Source: Irpex lacteus
Taxonomy: Eukaryota; Basidiomycota; Agaricomycetes; Polyporales; Irpicaceae
Reading direction: 5' to 3'
DNA length: 64,000 nt
Assembly: GCA_001986395.2 (NCBI GenBank)
Contig: MQVO02000001.1
Location: 2,852,001-2,916,000, forward strand
Below the pieces are notes generated by a model that was given only the letters and a program-made list of their open reading frames with translations, ran no database searches and had not been told where the DNA came from. Both the position numbers and the translations under genes were made by a program. This document shows positions 12,866-23,512 of the stretch, piece by piece. Position 1 is the first letter of the stretch. Every line of letters starts with the position of its first letter.

Positions 12866-13976
12866 GTCGCGGTCGCTCCACCGTGTTTTACGCGTCACGA
12901 TTGGCTGAGACAAACACGCTTTTCCATTGGCTGCGCTATTAAACTCAACTTTTGATTGGTCCTCAAGCTGGCACTCCGGCAGACTGCACAGCCGGTCAGC
13001 GCTTCCCCTCTTCCCCTCGACGCGTGTCGTTTCCTTCGAACACAACTTTCGTCTTTGCCTTCACACCATCCACACCGTCTCCCGTCCCCCCTCGACAACC
13101 ATACCTGTTGTTCGACATGTTGAGATAACATTGAACTTCATTAAGCTTCATTGCCCGCTGGTGCGTTGAAATCTAATGTTCTTTCCTCCTCATTAAACTA
13201 CTCCGAAAATCTCCGGTGACACGTAAGCGTAATGACATGAATCCTGGGGTGGAAAAGGGCGCTAATGCTCTCCATCCCAGGATTCGCGTCATATACCTCC
13301 TGTCAGCAGATTCGATGAAGCTTTCACCGCCTCCCGCCCCTTCACAATGTCTATGGTTAGGCCTTGATTGGTGCGTACTATCTGCTGTATCAAAGACATT
13401 GCTAACCTTTCATTAGCATTATCTATGACATTCAACTTACCACACTTCAAATCCACAGACCTCCATGTCCTTCGCGCCCACGTGCTCTTTCCGCCCGACA
13501 CGTCTCCGACCGCGCAAGCGCTCGAACGCGCATCGCTTCCTCCCGCCTTCTCTCCTCCTCCTCGCACTCAGCCTCTCCTCATTAAGCTTCGCAACTTTAC
13601 AGCATACCCGCTCTGTTCTCATACTGCCTGTTCATAAAGGCCTTTTTTCTATTCGCACATAATTTATGTACATATTAACTTTTTCCAGGAAATTGATTGA
13701 ATTGTTTTGCCCGACGAGCGTGCCTGGCCCTATCCACTAAGTGGCGGCCTCGCCGGTTGTGTCGATGATCGCCCGACGGCCGTCGGAAATACAAATAAAA
13801 TTCTCGAAAGTCCATTAATCCTTTATACTTACAGCAGCAGGCCCCAATGTCTTCGTCGTCCCGAACAGCGACCGCGCTCTAGCATTCTCTGTACGTGCCA
13901 GTTTTTCAGTACGCTATTGCATGTTTCTGAGGTTTGAGTACCATCGTCGCGTTCAGATTATCCACAGTATAATTTT
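12866..13976 (+). other. Helitron left non-coding region with promoter of the Rep-helicase gene
   Basis: About 1.1 kb between the left-end hairpin and the Rep-helicase start codon. It contains a long imperfect hairpin at 13232-13292 and pyrimidine-rich tracts near 13480-13600. Several ORFs of 60-90 codons overlap on both strands without motifs, so none is called. Confidence 0.6.
13232..13292. repeat. Long imperfect inverted repeat inside the Helitron
   Basis: The 17-base arms 13232-13248 and 13276-13292 pair with two mismatches; the inner ten bases GAATCCTGGG / CCCAGGATTC pair perfectly. Pairing continues inward (GTGGA with TCCAT, one G-T) and can close on AGGGC/GCTCT. The whole 61-nt block can fold on itself. 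It lies about 690 bp before the Rep gene. Confidence 0.75.
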
Positions 13977-16900
13977 ATGCAGCCAAATAATAACCACGCC
14001 CCCACGCACCGTCGTGCATCATGGACCGGTACACTTCAGGTAAGCTGTCTTCATTACTATCATAAGTTCTTTTTATCCTTACGCTTGCGAACATGAACAG
14101 GAACGTATCACTTCGTCTCTGGAGCGAGTACGACAGGCTGTTCGAAGTCAGCGCCGTGTGCTCAGTCCTCCAGGCCCAAGCCGGCGGCGACTTCCTGCTA
14201 CGACAGTTGACCCACAGGTGTCACAGCAGAGTTCCCAAGTACAACAGGCTAACTCTGAAGATGCGACTATGCCAGTACCTGCAAGACAGGGTGAGTTAAT
14301 GCGAGGCACATAAGTAAATGGAAACTAATCAATAACATTTTGCAGACATGCCAAGACACATCCCGCCCCCTCTTCCTACTCCTCCGTCATCTGCGAGCCC
14401 CGATAGTCATTTTCCCAGTTCAAATTCTGTCATTCCACCTACACGACGCCAGCTAGCACAACGCATGCGCCGCGAGCGTGAGCGTGATCAACGCGCGCAG
14501 AGTGCTTCAATATCCAACAATACCAGTCCACTCATCAGCATCCCATCCGCGCCCTCTGTTCAGCGACTCCGTACTATCTTGCCCACACCACCGGGAACTC
14601 AGGATATTGATACTCGGCCACATCGTTCACATGAAGAGCAGGGTACGTCAGTTCGCTTCTAATCTCGGCTTCATCTGCGCTGATATCTACTATTTGTGTA
14701 TGGTCCTGTAGCCTCTGTGCAGCCAGTATCACGTCATCGCAGACCGCTCAATCAGCAAACTGCGCTTCCTCGCGCGAGAATACCGTACGCGGAGGAGAAT
14801 ATCGTGCCCGCCGACTTTGGTTCGATGAACGTAGTTTGTCATCACTGCGGTGCTCTACATTGGCTGGAAGAGCGTGTCCGCAGCTCTCGCTCCCGTCCTG
14901 AGTTCGGGCTTTGCTGTCATCACGGCCAAGTCCATCTGGATGCATCACCTCCACCTCCCCGGCTCTCAGGGAGCTTCTTACTGGTGATTCTCCTCAAGCT
15001 CGCGAATTTCGTGACCATATTAGGCAGTACAACGCCGCACTCTCCTTCACATCCTTCAATGTCAATGAGCAGAACGTCAATACTGGCCCAGGCCCGTGGA
15101 TCTTCAAGATGGGCTATCAGTTGTACCACTGCGCTGGAAGCCTTTTACCAATTGCCGGACAGCGTCCGCAATATGCGCAACTTCTCTTCTACGACCCCGA
15201 TGAAGCTCTTGACCACCGCATGCGTCGCAACCCAAATCTGCGTCAGGACACAATGCGTCTTCTCCAAACAGTTATTTTCAACTCTCATCACTACACTCGC
15301 GTTTACAAGCAGGCGTACGAAATACTTCAAGAGGAACAAGCAGATGACATGGCTGTACTCCTGATCGCTGATCCGACGCAAGATCAGCGTCGCTACAACC
15401 TCCCAACTACGACAGAGGTTGCGGTTATCATTCCTGGGGACGAAAATAGCATACCGCGTGATGGCCGCGATATCATACTGCGACGTCGAGGCGGAGCTCT
15501 TCAGCGTATCAATGACACATCACCACTTTATGCGCCATTGCACTATGTCCTGCTGTTTCCGTGGGGCACAAAGGGGTGGACCTATACGTTGCGTCTTCGC
15601 GAACGAGAGTTCTCCGACAGAGAATCTGGATCTGCTACTCCAACCAACAAATCTATGACCCAAGTTCAGTTCTACTCCTATCAAATACACACTCGGCGGT
15701 GTGAATTCTCTACCCTTCATCACGGAGGTCGTCTATTCCAACAGTATCTCTGCGATGTTTGGGTATCAACAGACCAAAACCGGCTTCGATGGCTACAGAA
15801 TAACCAGCCACACCTCCGTGCCGCTCTCTATAATGGCCTCGAAGACGCTGTCGGTCGCGCAGATGACAACCTCGACCTCAATGAGATTGGCCATCGTACT
15901 GTGCTTCCGTCTTCATACACAGGTGGCCCTCGCTACATGCACCAGCTCTTCCAGGACGCGATGGCTCTTGCTCGGCACTACCATAAAATTGACCTCTTCA
16001 TCACTGTTACCTGCAATCCTGCCTGGGATGAAATCACACGTGAGCTACTTCCGGGACAGACTGCTGCTGACCGCCCAGACTTAGTCACTCGGGTTTTCGC
16101 CATGTACAAGAACGCTATCATCTCGGACCTCTACAAGAATGGTGTCTTTGGCAGAGCCGTCGCTTATGTTCACACGATCGAGTTTCAAAAACGTGGACTC
16201 CCTCATATGCACCTCCTACTCATCCTCCATCCTTCCTGCCACATCACAACACCCGCCGATGTCGACTCCATCGTGCGAGCCCGTTGGCCTGATCCTGCCA
16301 CTGAACCGCGTCTCTTCGAGATTGTGAAGAGATGCATGGTTCACGGCCCGTGTGGCGCGTTCAACATGTCGGCACCCTGCATGCGTGACGGCAAATGCAC
16401 GAAAGGGTTTCCCAAGGCCTTCCAGGAAGAAACCGTCATGACGCGCGATGGCTATCCAGTCTACGCGCGTCCCAACGACAATCGAGCGTACGAGGTTCGG
16501 GGAGCCATGGTCGACAATCGTTGGATTGTTCCCTACAATCCGTACCTATCCGCTACCTATAACTGCCATATCAATGTGGAATGTGTGGTGTCTTTTGCAG
16601 CCGCTAAGTACATCACCAAATATACACATAAAGGCCCTGATCGTGCTTCGGTCCAGATTGTCCAACATGACGAGATTGCAGAATTCTGTGAAGGACGTTA
16701 TATCGCAGCCTCCGAGGCAGCATGGCGACTGCTCCAATTTCCCATCCACTCACAAGTCCCAAACGTTGTGCGCCTGCAGGTTCATCTTCCCGGACAACAT
16801 CTGGTGGTATTTAATCCTGATGAGTCTCCCGACGTCATTCTTGCACGTGCACGAGAAGAGAAAACCATGCTCACGGCATTCTTCGCAGCCAACGCATCTC

Positions 16901-19114
16901 CAACAATTGGCCGGATCGCTCAACAGTACACGTACCAAGAGTTTCCGCAACATTTTGTATGGAACTCTACTCAGAAGAAATGGACTGTGCGCAAGCAAGG
17001 CATGGCCATTGGACGCATGATCTGGGTGCCCCCCACTGCGGGTGAGAGGTTCTATCTCCGCACTCTCCTTACAGTGGCCAAAGGCGCCAAGAGTTGGGAA
17101 GATCTTCGTACATTCCGCGGTATCACCTATCCATACTTCCGTGATGCCTGTCTCGCGCGCGGGCTACTCGAAGACGATGATGAGTGGCGCCAGTGCTTGC
17201 TTGAAGCGTCCGGTATGCGGACAGGTGAAAGCTTGCGTCGGCTGTTTGCTGTCATCCTCGAAAACTGTGAGCCCTCTCAACCTGAGCTTCTCTGGGCAGA
17301 ATTTCGCGAGCATATCTGCGATGATCTGAGGCATCGTCTACAGATCCAAGGGATTCCCGACCCATCAGAAGAAGACGTGTATGACTTTGGTCTGTTCCTG
17401 CTGAACCGTATACTCGCGGAACATCACAAGTCCCTCGATATGTTCTCTACTATGCCTCAGCCGCAGAAGGATTGGGCCGTTCTCAGCGATAATCCCTATC
17501 TATCTGAACAACTCCGCTATAGTCCACATCAGGAGAATGCTCAGGCCAATGAACTTACTGCTCAGCTTAACAGCGATCAACGCCACATCTTTGACAAGGT
17601 TTACGCTTCGGTGGAGGCTCAGGATGGTCATCTCTTCTTTGTTCACGGGCCTGGCGGAACTGGCAAAACATTCCTCTACCGTGCCCTTTGTCACCGTATC
17701 CGAGGTCACGGTTGGATTGTGTTGTGCGTTGCATCTTCCGGCATCGCGTCCTTGCTCCTTCCTGGTGGACGTACTGCTCATTCTATGTTTCAAATCCCGA
17801 TCGAAGGTCTTTCCCACGATTCTTGGTGCAAAATCGACAAGAACTCCTTGCGTGCCGATATGCTTCGTCAAGTGCGACTGATAATCTGGGACGAGGCTGG
17901 TGCACAGCATCGGTGAGCATTATTGTTTCCATTTTTACTACTCAACATGCTACATAGCTGCAATAATACTGATAATGTGTATGTAGATATGGTCCGGAGG
18001 CAGTTGATCGTACTCTACGGGACATCAGAGAAGAGGATCGTCCATTTGGCGGCATTACCGTTGTATTTGGAGGAGATTATCAGCAGACTCTACCTGTGAT
18101 TCCAAAGGGCACTCGCGAGGAGATTGTAGAAGCTACATTACAACACTCTCCTCTTTGGCAGCACGTTGAGGTGCACTGCTTGCATGAGAACGTACGCTTG
18201 CGGCAGAGCGATGGTGCAGATGAGTTTGCGCAATGGTTACTGGACATTGGGCATGGACGTGCTCCCACACTACCCAACTGTCCACCTAACACCATCGCTA
18301 TTCCCGAAAGTATGGTGTGCGGCGATGTGTCTGAATTAATTCGTGCAATCTATGGCGACGTCTCTACCACAGGTTAGCTAACGTCTTTTCTACATTCTCT
18401 CCTTCTCTATAGTTTAATGTCTCTTTCACAGGTTCCCCACCTCCTTCCGACTACTTTCTCCACCGGATCATCCTTGCACCACGCAATGATGAAGTTCACG
18501 CACTTAACGCCATCATTCTTGGCCTACTTCCAGGGGAAGAATGGCTACATACAAGTGCGGACAGCTTTGAACAAGACTCTCGAGCTGTAGGTGAAGACAT
18601 TCTCCATCTTCCCATTGAGTTTCTCAACTCGCTCAACGCTTCCGGACTACCACTTGCCCACCTACGGCTCAAAAAAGGGTGCCCGATTGTGATCTTACGC
18701 AATCTTGCTCCTCGCCTTGGCCTATGCAACGGTTCCCGTGCTACAGTGCTTCGCATGTCTAACCGGGTTATTGAAGTGCAACTTATGGGTGGTGAACATG
18801 ATGGAGAAATTGCGCTCATCCCCCGCATCACTCTATCACCCTCAGACAATAACGCCAACTTTGCCGTCAAACTAAAACGCCGCCAATTTCCTGTTCGACT
18901 TGCATTTGCAATGACAATCAACAAGGCGCAGGGCCAGTCAGTCAAGCATGTCGGCATTGACTTGCGATCCCCAGTATTCGCGCACGGTCAGCTTTACGTT
19001 GCATTTTCGCGAGCAACAGCATCGGACCGTGTCAAAGTATTATTACCGGAAAACTCTGGGACTTCTGTTTGTAGCACACACAACGTTGTATATCCTGAAG
19101 TTCTAATAGACTAG
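13977..19114 (+). CDS. Helitron Rep-helicase (HUH Rep endonuclease fused to PIF1-type helicase), with an apparent 1-nt deletion
   Basis: Transposase that nicks DNA with HUH/tyrosine chemistry and unwinds it with a PIF1-family helicase. Exons: 13977-14039, 14101-14290, 14346-14642, 14712-17912, 17987-18372 and 18432-19114. The start at 13977 ([10 protein letters not shown]) is chosen because only it feeds exon 2 in the right phase. The N-terminal part is Pro/Arg-rich, then a Cys/His cluster (CHHC...LCCHHG). Rep motifs: HUH as PHMHLLL at about 16201-16221 and the two-tyrosine motif YITKY at 16609-16623. Helicase: Walker A GPGGTGKT at about 17647, Walker B region WDEAG before 17900, [10 protein letters not shown] after the fourth intron, INKAQGQS and YVAFSRA near the C terminus. 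In exon 4 the frame must change between about 14939 and 14962, at a Pro/Cys-codon run (cctccacctcccc). Exon lengths are one base short overall, consistent with a single-base deletion. This copy may be unable to make full-length protein. Confidence 0.9.
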
Positions 19115-19557
19115 AGTCTTTATTGGCTTAATCTCTTGCTGACAACGTATACTACAGTTGCTGCCTTTATGAGTGATTGTGAACTCGCGGGAACATATAT
19201 GATGACGACGTCATCATTTTCCGACAACTGGAATTATCGGGAAACATGAGAATAATGACATCATAATCACCTACTGGGAGAGATCACAATCACATGCCAT
19301 TTGTCGGAAGAGCAATGCAACCACGACGATGAGGATATGTGACTTACAAACTTGATGTACGTCACTGTTCTAGGCTATTCCCTCGCTCTCGAAGAAATTT
19401 CGTTTGCAGTTCTCGAACTCTCGAACTCTTGGTCTCCTCATTGCAAGTGAAGCTATAAATTAGCATCGCAGCATCGTGACAAACGTGCACCGTGACTTGA
19501 GTCCACTAACTCTTCATCTCTTCAACTCATTAACGTTGTGGCTCTTTCTCTCCATTC
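19115..19557 (+). other. Spacer between the two Helitron genes
   Basis: 443 bp holding the 3' flank of the Rep-helicase gene and presumably the promoter of the downstream gene. It contains a perfect 19-nt palindrome at 19199-19217. No ORF worth calling. Confidence 0.55.
19199..19217. repeat. 19-nt perfect palindrome (9-bp arms)
   Basis: ATGATGACG-A-CGTCATCAT lies 85 bp after the Rep-helicase stop codon and includes a GACGTC core. It could be an operator, a transcript-end hairpin or chance. It is not the Helitron end, because no CTRR follows it. Confidence 0.7.
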
Positions 19558-20613
19558 ATGCCAGCCGAGCCAGGATACTGCGAGGTCTCTTGCATCACGG
19601 CGTTCGAAAGCCCAACTCACCCTGATGCCAGCAAGCCGAACACCATCGCCATCGATGCTCATCTCTTCGGGAGTGGTGGCGAGAATAACATGGGGCCTCT
19701 GCGCATCCGGCTTTACAACCGCGATGACTTGGTTTTTGATGACCAAGGCACTTTGGTGAAGGCTGACCTTCGTGTAAGTAAATTCTATAGAGCATCTATT
19801 GCTATAATGTCTGATTTAATTTTATATATGAGCATAGATTGCGAGTGTTTTCCATCCAAGCGAGACAACTAGCAACACTTTTTCCCGCGAAGAGTACATT
19901 GGTATTGGTGACGCAAAATCGGTACGCTCATTGCTCACTACCTCAGTAAAGTTTTCACTATGACTCATGACACTGTCATCAGTGCACAATTATTGAAGGC
20001 TCTACTGTAGACGTGACGTCTCAGTACGCACGTTTCGTTGCTGTCGGCACGGTTGATGCGGTACAGGTAGACCCTCCAGCCTTTACTATGCAAATCCCGC
20101 AGTACCTTGCTGTCACGGGACGCGAATCCAGGCCGGTCTTATACCTACGGTGCCATCTTGCCAATAGCAAGATATGGAAGGATCCGAAGTCACTCCTTCC
20201 GCAGGTAAAAAGTATCATCAGCTGTGCGGGAACTTTCTCACACTACGAATGGGAAATGCGTAACGGAACCCGCATTGCACGCTTGAATATCAATCTGGAC
20301 TCCATTGAGTTTTTACTAAAGACTAATCCTGCATCGTCCACTACCCCTACGAGTGAGTCCCACATCACTTTCTTCATCCGTAACTCCTCTCATTACATGT
20401 GTGTATGCTTTCTCACTAGAAACCGAAGGTAACTCGACCAGTCCTTTCGCAAAATCGCGCTTCGCGCGTAAGACGGGCTCTCAAAATCCACTGGCATCCA
20501 CGCCGCTGTCACCAAGTCCTGCATCGAAACGGAAGACTCCAGACTCACCGGATGAGCGAAGCGAGGGTGGATCTCATGACACACATCCAACGAAGAGTAG
20601 CCGTACGAACTAG
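19558..20613 (+). CDS. Helitron-borne accessory protein, possibly OB-fold/RPA-like (unrecognised family)
   Basis: 287 residues from four exons with consistent phase: 19558-19773, 19838-19921, 19983-20352 and 20420-20613. I do not recognise the family from a signature motif. The body (residues about 1-220) alternates short hydrophobic strands with charged loops: GPLRIRLYNRDDLVF, ARFVAVGTVDAVQVD, PVLYLRCHLANSKIW, and later HYEWEMRNGTRIARLNI. That pattern would suit a beta-rich OB-fold single-strand DNA-binding protein. The C-terminal 65 residues are Ser/Pro/Lys-rich (KSRFARK, SKRKTPDSPDERSE) and look disordered with a possible nuclear localisation signal. It lies inside the Helitron ends, on the same strand as the Rep gene, 443 bp downstream. 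Plant and some animal Helitrons carry RPA-like genes, so a replication-helper role is plausible but inferred. A captured host gene is the alternative. Confidence 0.7.
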
Positions 20614-20736
20614 AGATTAGATACATATGTTTGATAATAGAAGTAGTCAAAATGCCACGTCAAATTTCTCACAACACAGGACTTCGAGATTCAATAAACC
20701 CGTTCAATGTACCGCAACAAGTTTTTCGAAACACTT

Positions 20737-20769
20737 ACATGTATACATGTATCCCGTGCAGGGCACGGG
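20737..20769 (+). repeat. Helitron 3' terminal structure: palindrome plus terminator hairpin
   Basis: A perfect 14-bp palindrome ACATGTATACATGT (20737-20750) lies 2 nt before the 3' hairpin CCCGTGC-AGG-GCACGGG (20753-20769). Seven bases later the element ends with CTAG. The second structure is the canonical Helitron 3' hairpin, thought to signal termination of strand transfer. The palindrome beside it is an extra feature. Confidence 0.85.
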
Positions 20770-22085
20770 GCTTTTGCTAGTATGGAAAATATGAGACGGC
20801 GTCGTCTGTACTCGGTCAAAAGAAAGACGCTCTCCGCGCGGCTCAAAATAGCAGAGGTCATCGTCCAGGATCTGGCGACGTCCCTGTCAGGCCATCGTAG
20901 CAAGAAGTTCATCCTAGCTGCAGCCGTCTCTATCCGCGAGATCTACGATCTTCTCCATCCAGGTTCAGGCGACACTGACACTGACACTGGGATGGATGTT
21001 GACGAGTTACGACGTACCTTCCAAGAACTCGTTCCTCCCTTCCTGGAATCAAGAGATCGAGAGATCAAGGAGTACTTTGTACAACAGACCCGTGCGCGCC
21101 TCAGCCTCGACGAAACCACTGATCCCTTCGCCCTGGCCCTTGCTTCATGGTTCACCTGCCGGCACTGTCATACCTCCCTCCTACTACCCCACGCCTTGAA
21201 CCACATATGCCCACGTCTCTGGGGCATATCTCACAATATTCGGCCAGAATGGATGTCCGCTGAAGACATTAAGCTTCTCGTTGATGCACATCTAGATTTG
21301 AAGTGGTATCATCATCCGCTTCCTATGGATATAGTTACAGATCAGGGTACCAGGAGGACGGAGATGGCGATTGAGGCGTGTGGGTTTGATCCGAAGTGTG
21401 CCACAGCGGGGGAGTTGGACGAGGCAGACGTGAGGATCCAATGCCTCGCGTGCGAACCGAAAGAGACAGGTATACCAATCATGAACTGGCGCACAGCAGT
21501 ACGTACATTCACTTCTCATGACTTGATCTCCGATTTCTAAGTACAAGTTGGTTTTTATCCAACTGGCAGGCTCAGCATCGATGCTATGATGCAGAAACCC
21601 CCAGATTCGCACGTGCGACGGAGCGGCAAGTCGCCGCTGCGCAATCGTTGTGGGACGCAGCTCGCAATTCGAGCGAGGAAAAGTGGGAGAAGGAGAATGC
21701 ATTCAGCTGTCCGCATTGCACGGAGGTGTCAAGAAAACCTTTGCAAGATGTGAAGTTCCATCTCTTCCTCAGGTTCGTAGTGACAAGTTTCCTCTGAAAG
21801 TGCTCATCCGACTTGTGTCCGATCTTTCTCTATTTCTTTAGCCACGAGATCGCTGATGTGACGGCCAACGATTATCTGGACGAGCATACCACCGTCAACG
21901 CTCCTGAACCTGTCTACCTTATTTCGCGGAAGGAGCTCAGCAAAAGATGGCTAAGAAGGTTTGAGGATATAGTCTCTTTCAGGAAGCTCGTCAATTTCTA
22001 GTGCGCCAACTCAATATCGTGTCGACACAAAAACTATCTTCATTGTAATGTCGTATAACCTCATTTTACGTTTGTTACCGCTAAT

Positions 22086-23224
22086 TTACCAGATATGATC
22101 CCCGTCTCTCCCGTCGCGATGTGTGAACTTCCCAGAGTCCGCAATAGTAGCCCTATCAAGGTAAGCAAGGATATCCCGAATGGACTGCTCGACCGTGATA
22201 GGTCCTTCGAAGTTGGGATACGCCTTGCGGAACATCTCCACCAGAGGTGCCAACCTGGCCTCGACTTCCTCTTCAGCTGGATGAACCACTTTATCAGCAA
22301 ACTCAGCGATGTAAAGCTGCAGTCTGGAACCTACTGCCAGGCATCGTCTTCACCATCCCAGGAGTCACCGCCAAAAACACAAGCCCCTCCTCCCTGAACC
22401 GAGCGGCATACTTAGCCACTGCGAGGTTCAACCCGGCTTTTGAGATCCCATAGCCCCCGACGATGGCGAAGTTGCTTTTGTTCGCGACCTTGGGAGAGCC
22501 AGCTGTGGTGGAGATTGTCAAGCATTTCTTGGTTGAGCCTGCACGGAGGAGAGGGAGAAAGGCGTTGATGGTATGAATTGGACCGAGAGTGTTGGTTCTG
22601 AACTGAGTTGTTATAATGCCGGTGTTAGCCATACAAGTACAATAACGAACACACTAGTTTGGGCGACGTACGTTTAGAATCAAGTCTTGCTCTAGAGTCT
22701 CGGGGTCAGGGCTAAAAAAGGAGGTTATGTAAATATTCTACGCTGGAGTAGTAATCGCTTTGATAAACTTACAATGCATCAAGTGTGAGAGCACTTCTTT
22801 CAGCCATCATGAGCGCACTGTTGTTTATGAGTACGTCCAGGGTACCTCCCGTGACCTTTGAAACGGCATCTGCAGCACTCTAGTAGCGGTAGAAGTTCGT
22901 TAAATATAATCCCTACCTCAGATACTGATAAGCTTTACGGTGGCGTAACTTACCTGAAGCGCATGAGCATCGAGATTATCTGCCTCTATCACATGAATGT
23001 TGCTGTGAGAGTGGCTGGCGATGAACTCCTCAAGCTGTGAAGCAGATGAACGACTCCTGATGATTGCGAACACGACGTTAGATGGACTGTTGCTTAGGGC
23101 TTTGACAAAGCCCAGCTAAAGGGGAACGACATCCGTGTGGCTGACGTGAGGTCGGAGATTTACTCATGAACGAAGGACTTACCCCGAGACCTCGAGACGC
23201 TCCTGTAATAGCGTAGGAAGGCAT
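22086..23224 (-). CDS. Short-chain dehydrogenase/reductase, tandem copy 1
   Basis: NAD(P)-dependent oxidoreductase of the classical SDR fold. The start MPSYAITGASRGLG (exon 1, 23183-23224) contains the TGxxxGxG cofactor motif. Following exons give LGFVKALSNSPSNVVFAIIR, then a VLINNSALM segment (the NNxA motif), FRTNTLGPIHTINAFLPLL and the catalytic motif YGISK in GGYGISKAGLN. The C-terminal exon ends ITVEQSIRDILAYLDRATIADSG...GDHIW-stop at 22086. About six exons with short introns. It resembles sniffer/C-factor-like carbonyl reductases, but the substrate is unknown. It is followed on the same strand by two paralogues with the same exon plan. The gene ends only 84 bp from member C's stop codon (convergent). 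Confidence 0.88.
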
Positions 23225-23512
23225 GTCCGTTAGTAAGGTGAGAGCACAACGATTGCCCACGAACTTGAGAGGGACGTATATATACAAGATCGACTGAATG
23301 ATAGCCCGGTGACTCGGATTCCGTGGTCTACACATCATGATCATCTGCGTGACGGCTAGGTATACTTAAGGTTCTTCTATGTATGTGAAGATAACGGTCA
23401 TGCACCCACGCTTTTCGGGACAGCGGTAAATAACGGCCTTGGAACATACGTCAAGTGGATGCAATGTATTCCCGATTGTCATAATTGACATATAACAACG
23501 GTTCACTCGACA

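Larger units (their letters stand above)
12846..20780 (+). mobile_element. Helitron (rolling-circle transposon), about 7.9 kb, precise ends
   Basis: The 5' end is TC (12846-12847) next to host A at 12845. The 3' end is CTAG (20777-20780) next to host T at 20781, so the insertion lies in an AT dinucleotide, as is known for canonical Helitrons. The 3' terminal hairpin CCCGTGC-AGG-GCACGGG (20753-20769) sits 7 nt before CTAG. The 5' end also forms a hairpin, CCTCTTT-AATAC-AAAGAGG (12847-12865). There is no target-site duplication, as expected. It carries a Rep-helicase gene (13977-19114) and a second gene (19558-20613). The ends are confirmed independently: removing 12846-20780 restores the codon frame of the host F-box gene to match its paralogues. 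The lack of other decay in the host gene suggests a recent insertion. Confidence 0.95.
11387..22001 (+). pseudogene. F-box protein family member C, split by a Helitron (exons at 11387-12845 and 20781-22001)
   Basis: Left half: ATG at 11387 with a basic tail (MTGPRRSQRLQ), F-box (MLDMPLDVVLE then ICTYLHPKDLLNLAR after the intron), Cys cluster (NC-x4-NCQDVYLAC-x4-LC-x2-C), FYAPQLESFFTEL, LREEGYTEEVEWM and VWKNIQGPIIEH. The reading then meets the Helitron, giving a stop shortly after it. Right half from 20781: MENMRRRRLYS, then a C-x2-C...H-x-C motif (FTCRHC...NHIC), WRTA, a C2H2 finger (FSCPHC...FHLFLSH) and VSFRKLVNF-stop at 22001. Joining bases 12845 and 20781 gives a His codon (CA+T) and a continuous frame aligned to members B and D. 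All other exons are open with matching splice phases, so the Helitron is the only lesion I see. It would truncate the product before the C-terminal zinc motifs unless it is removed from DNA or spliced out. Confidence 0.9.

Noticed and set aside
14931..14970. A 40-nt GT...AG segment that might be an intron explaining the Rep-helicase frame change
   Set aside because: Its length (1 mod 3) does not produce the needed frame, it is shorter than other introns here, and it would remove the conserved Pro-rich block.
19199..19217. Palindrome as the Helitron 3' end hairpin
   Set aside because: No CTRR follows, the host F-box sequence does not resume there, and a far better end exists at 20753-20780.
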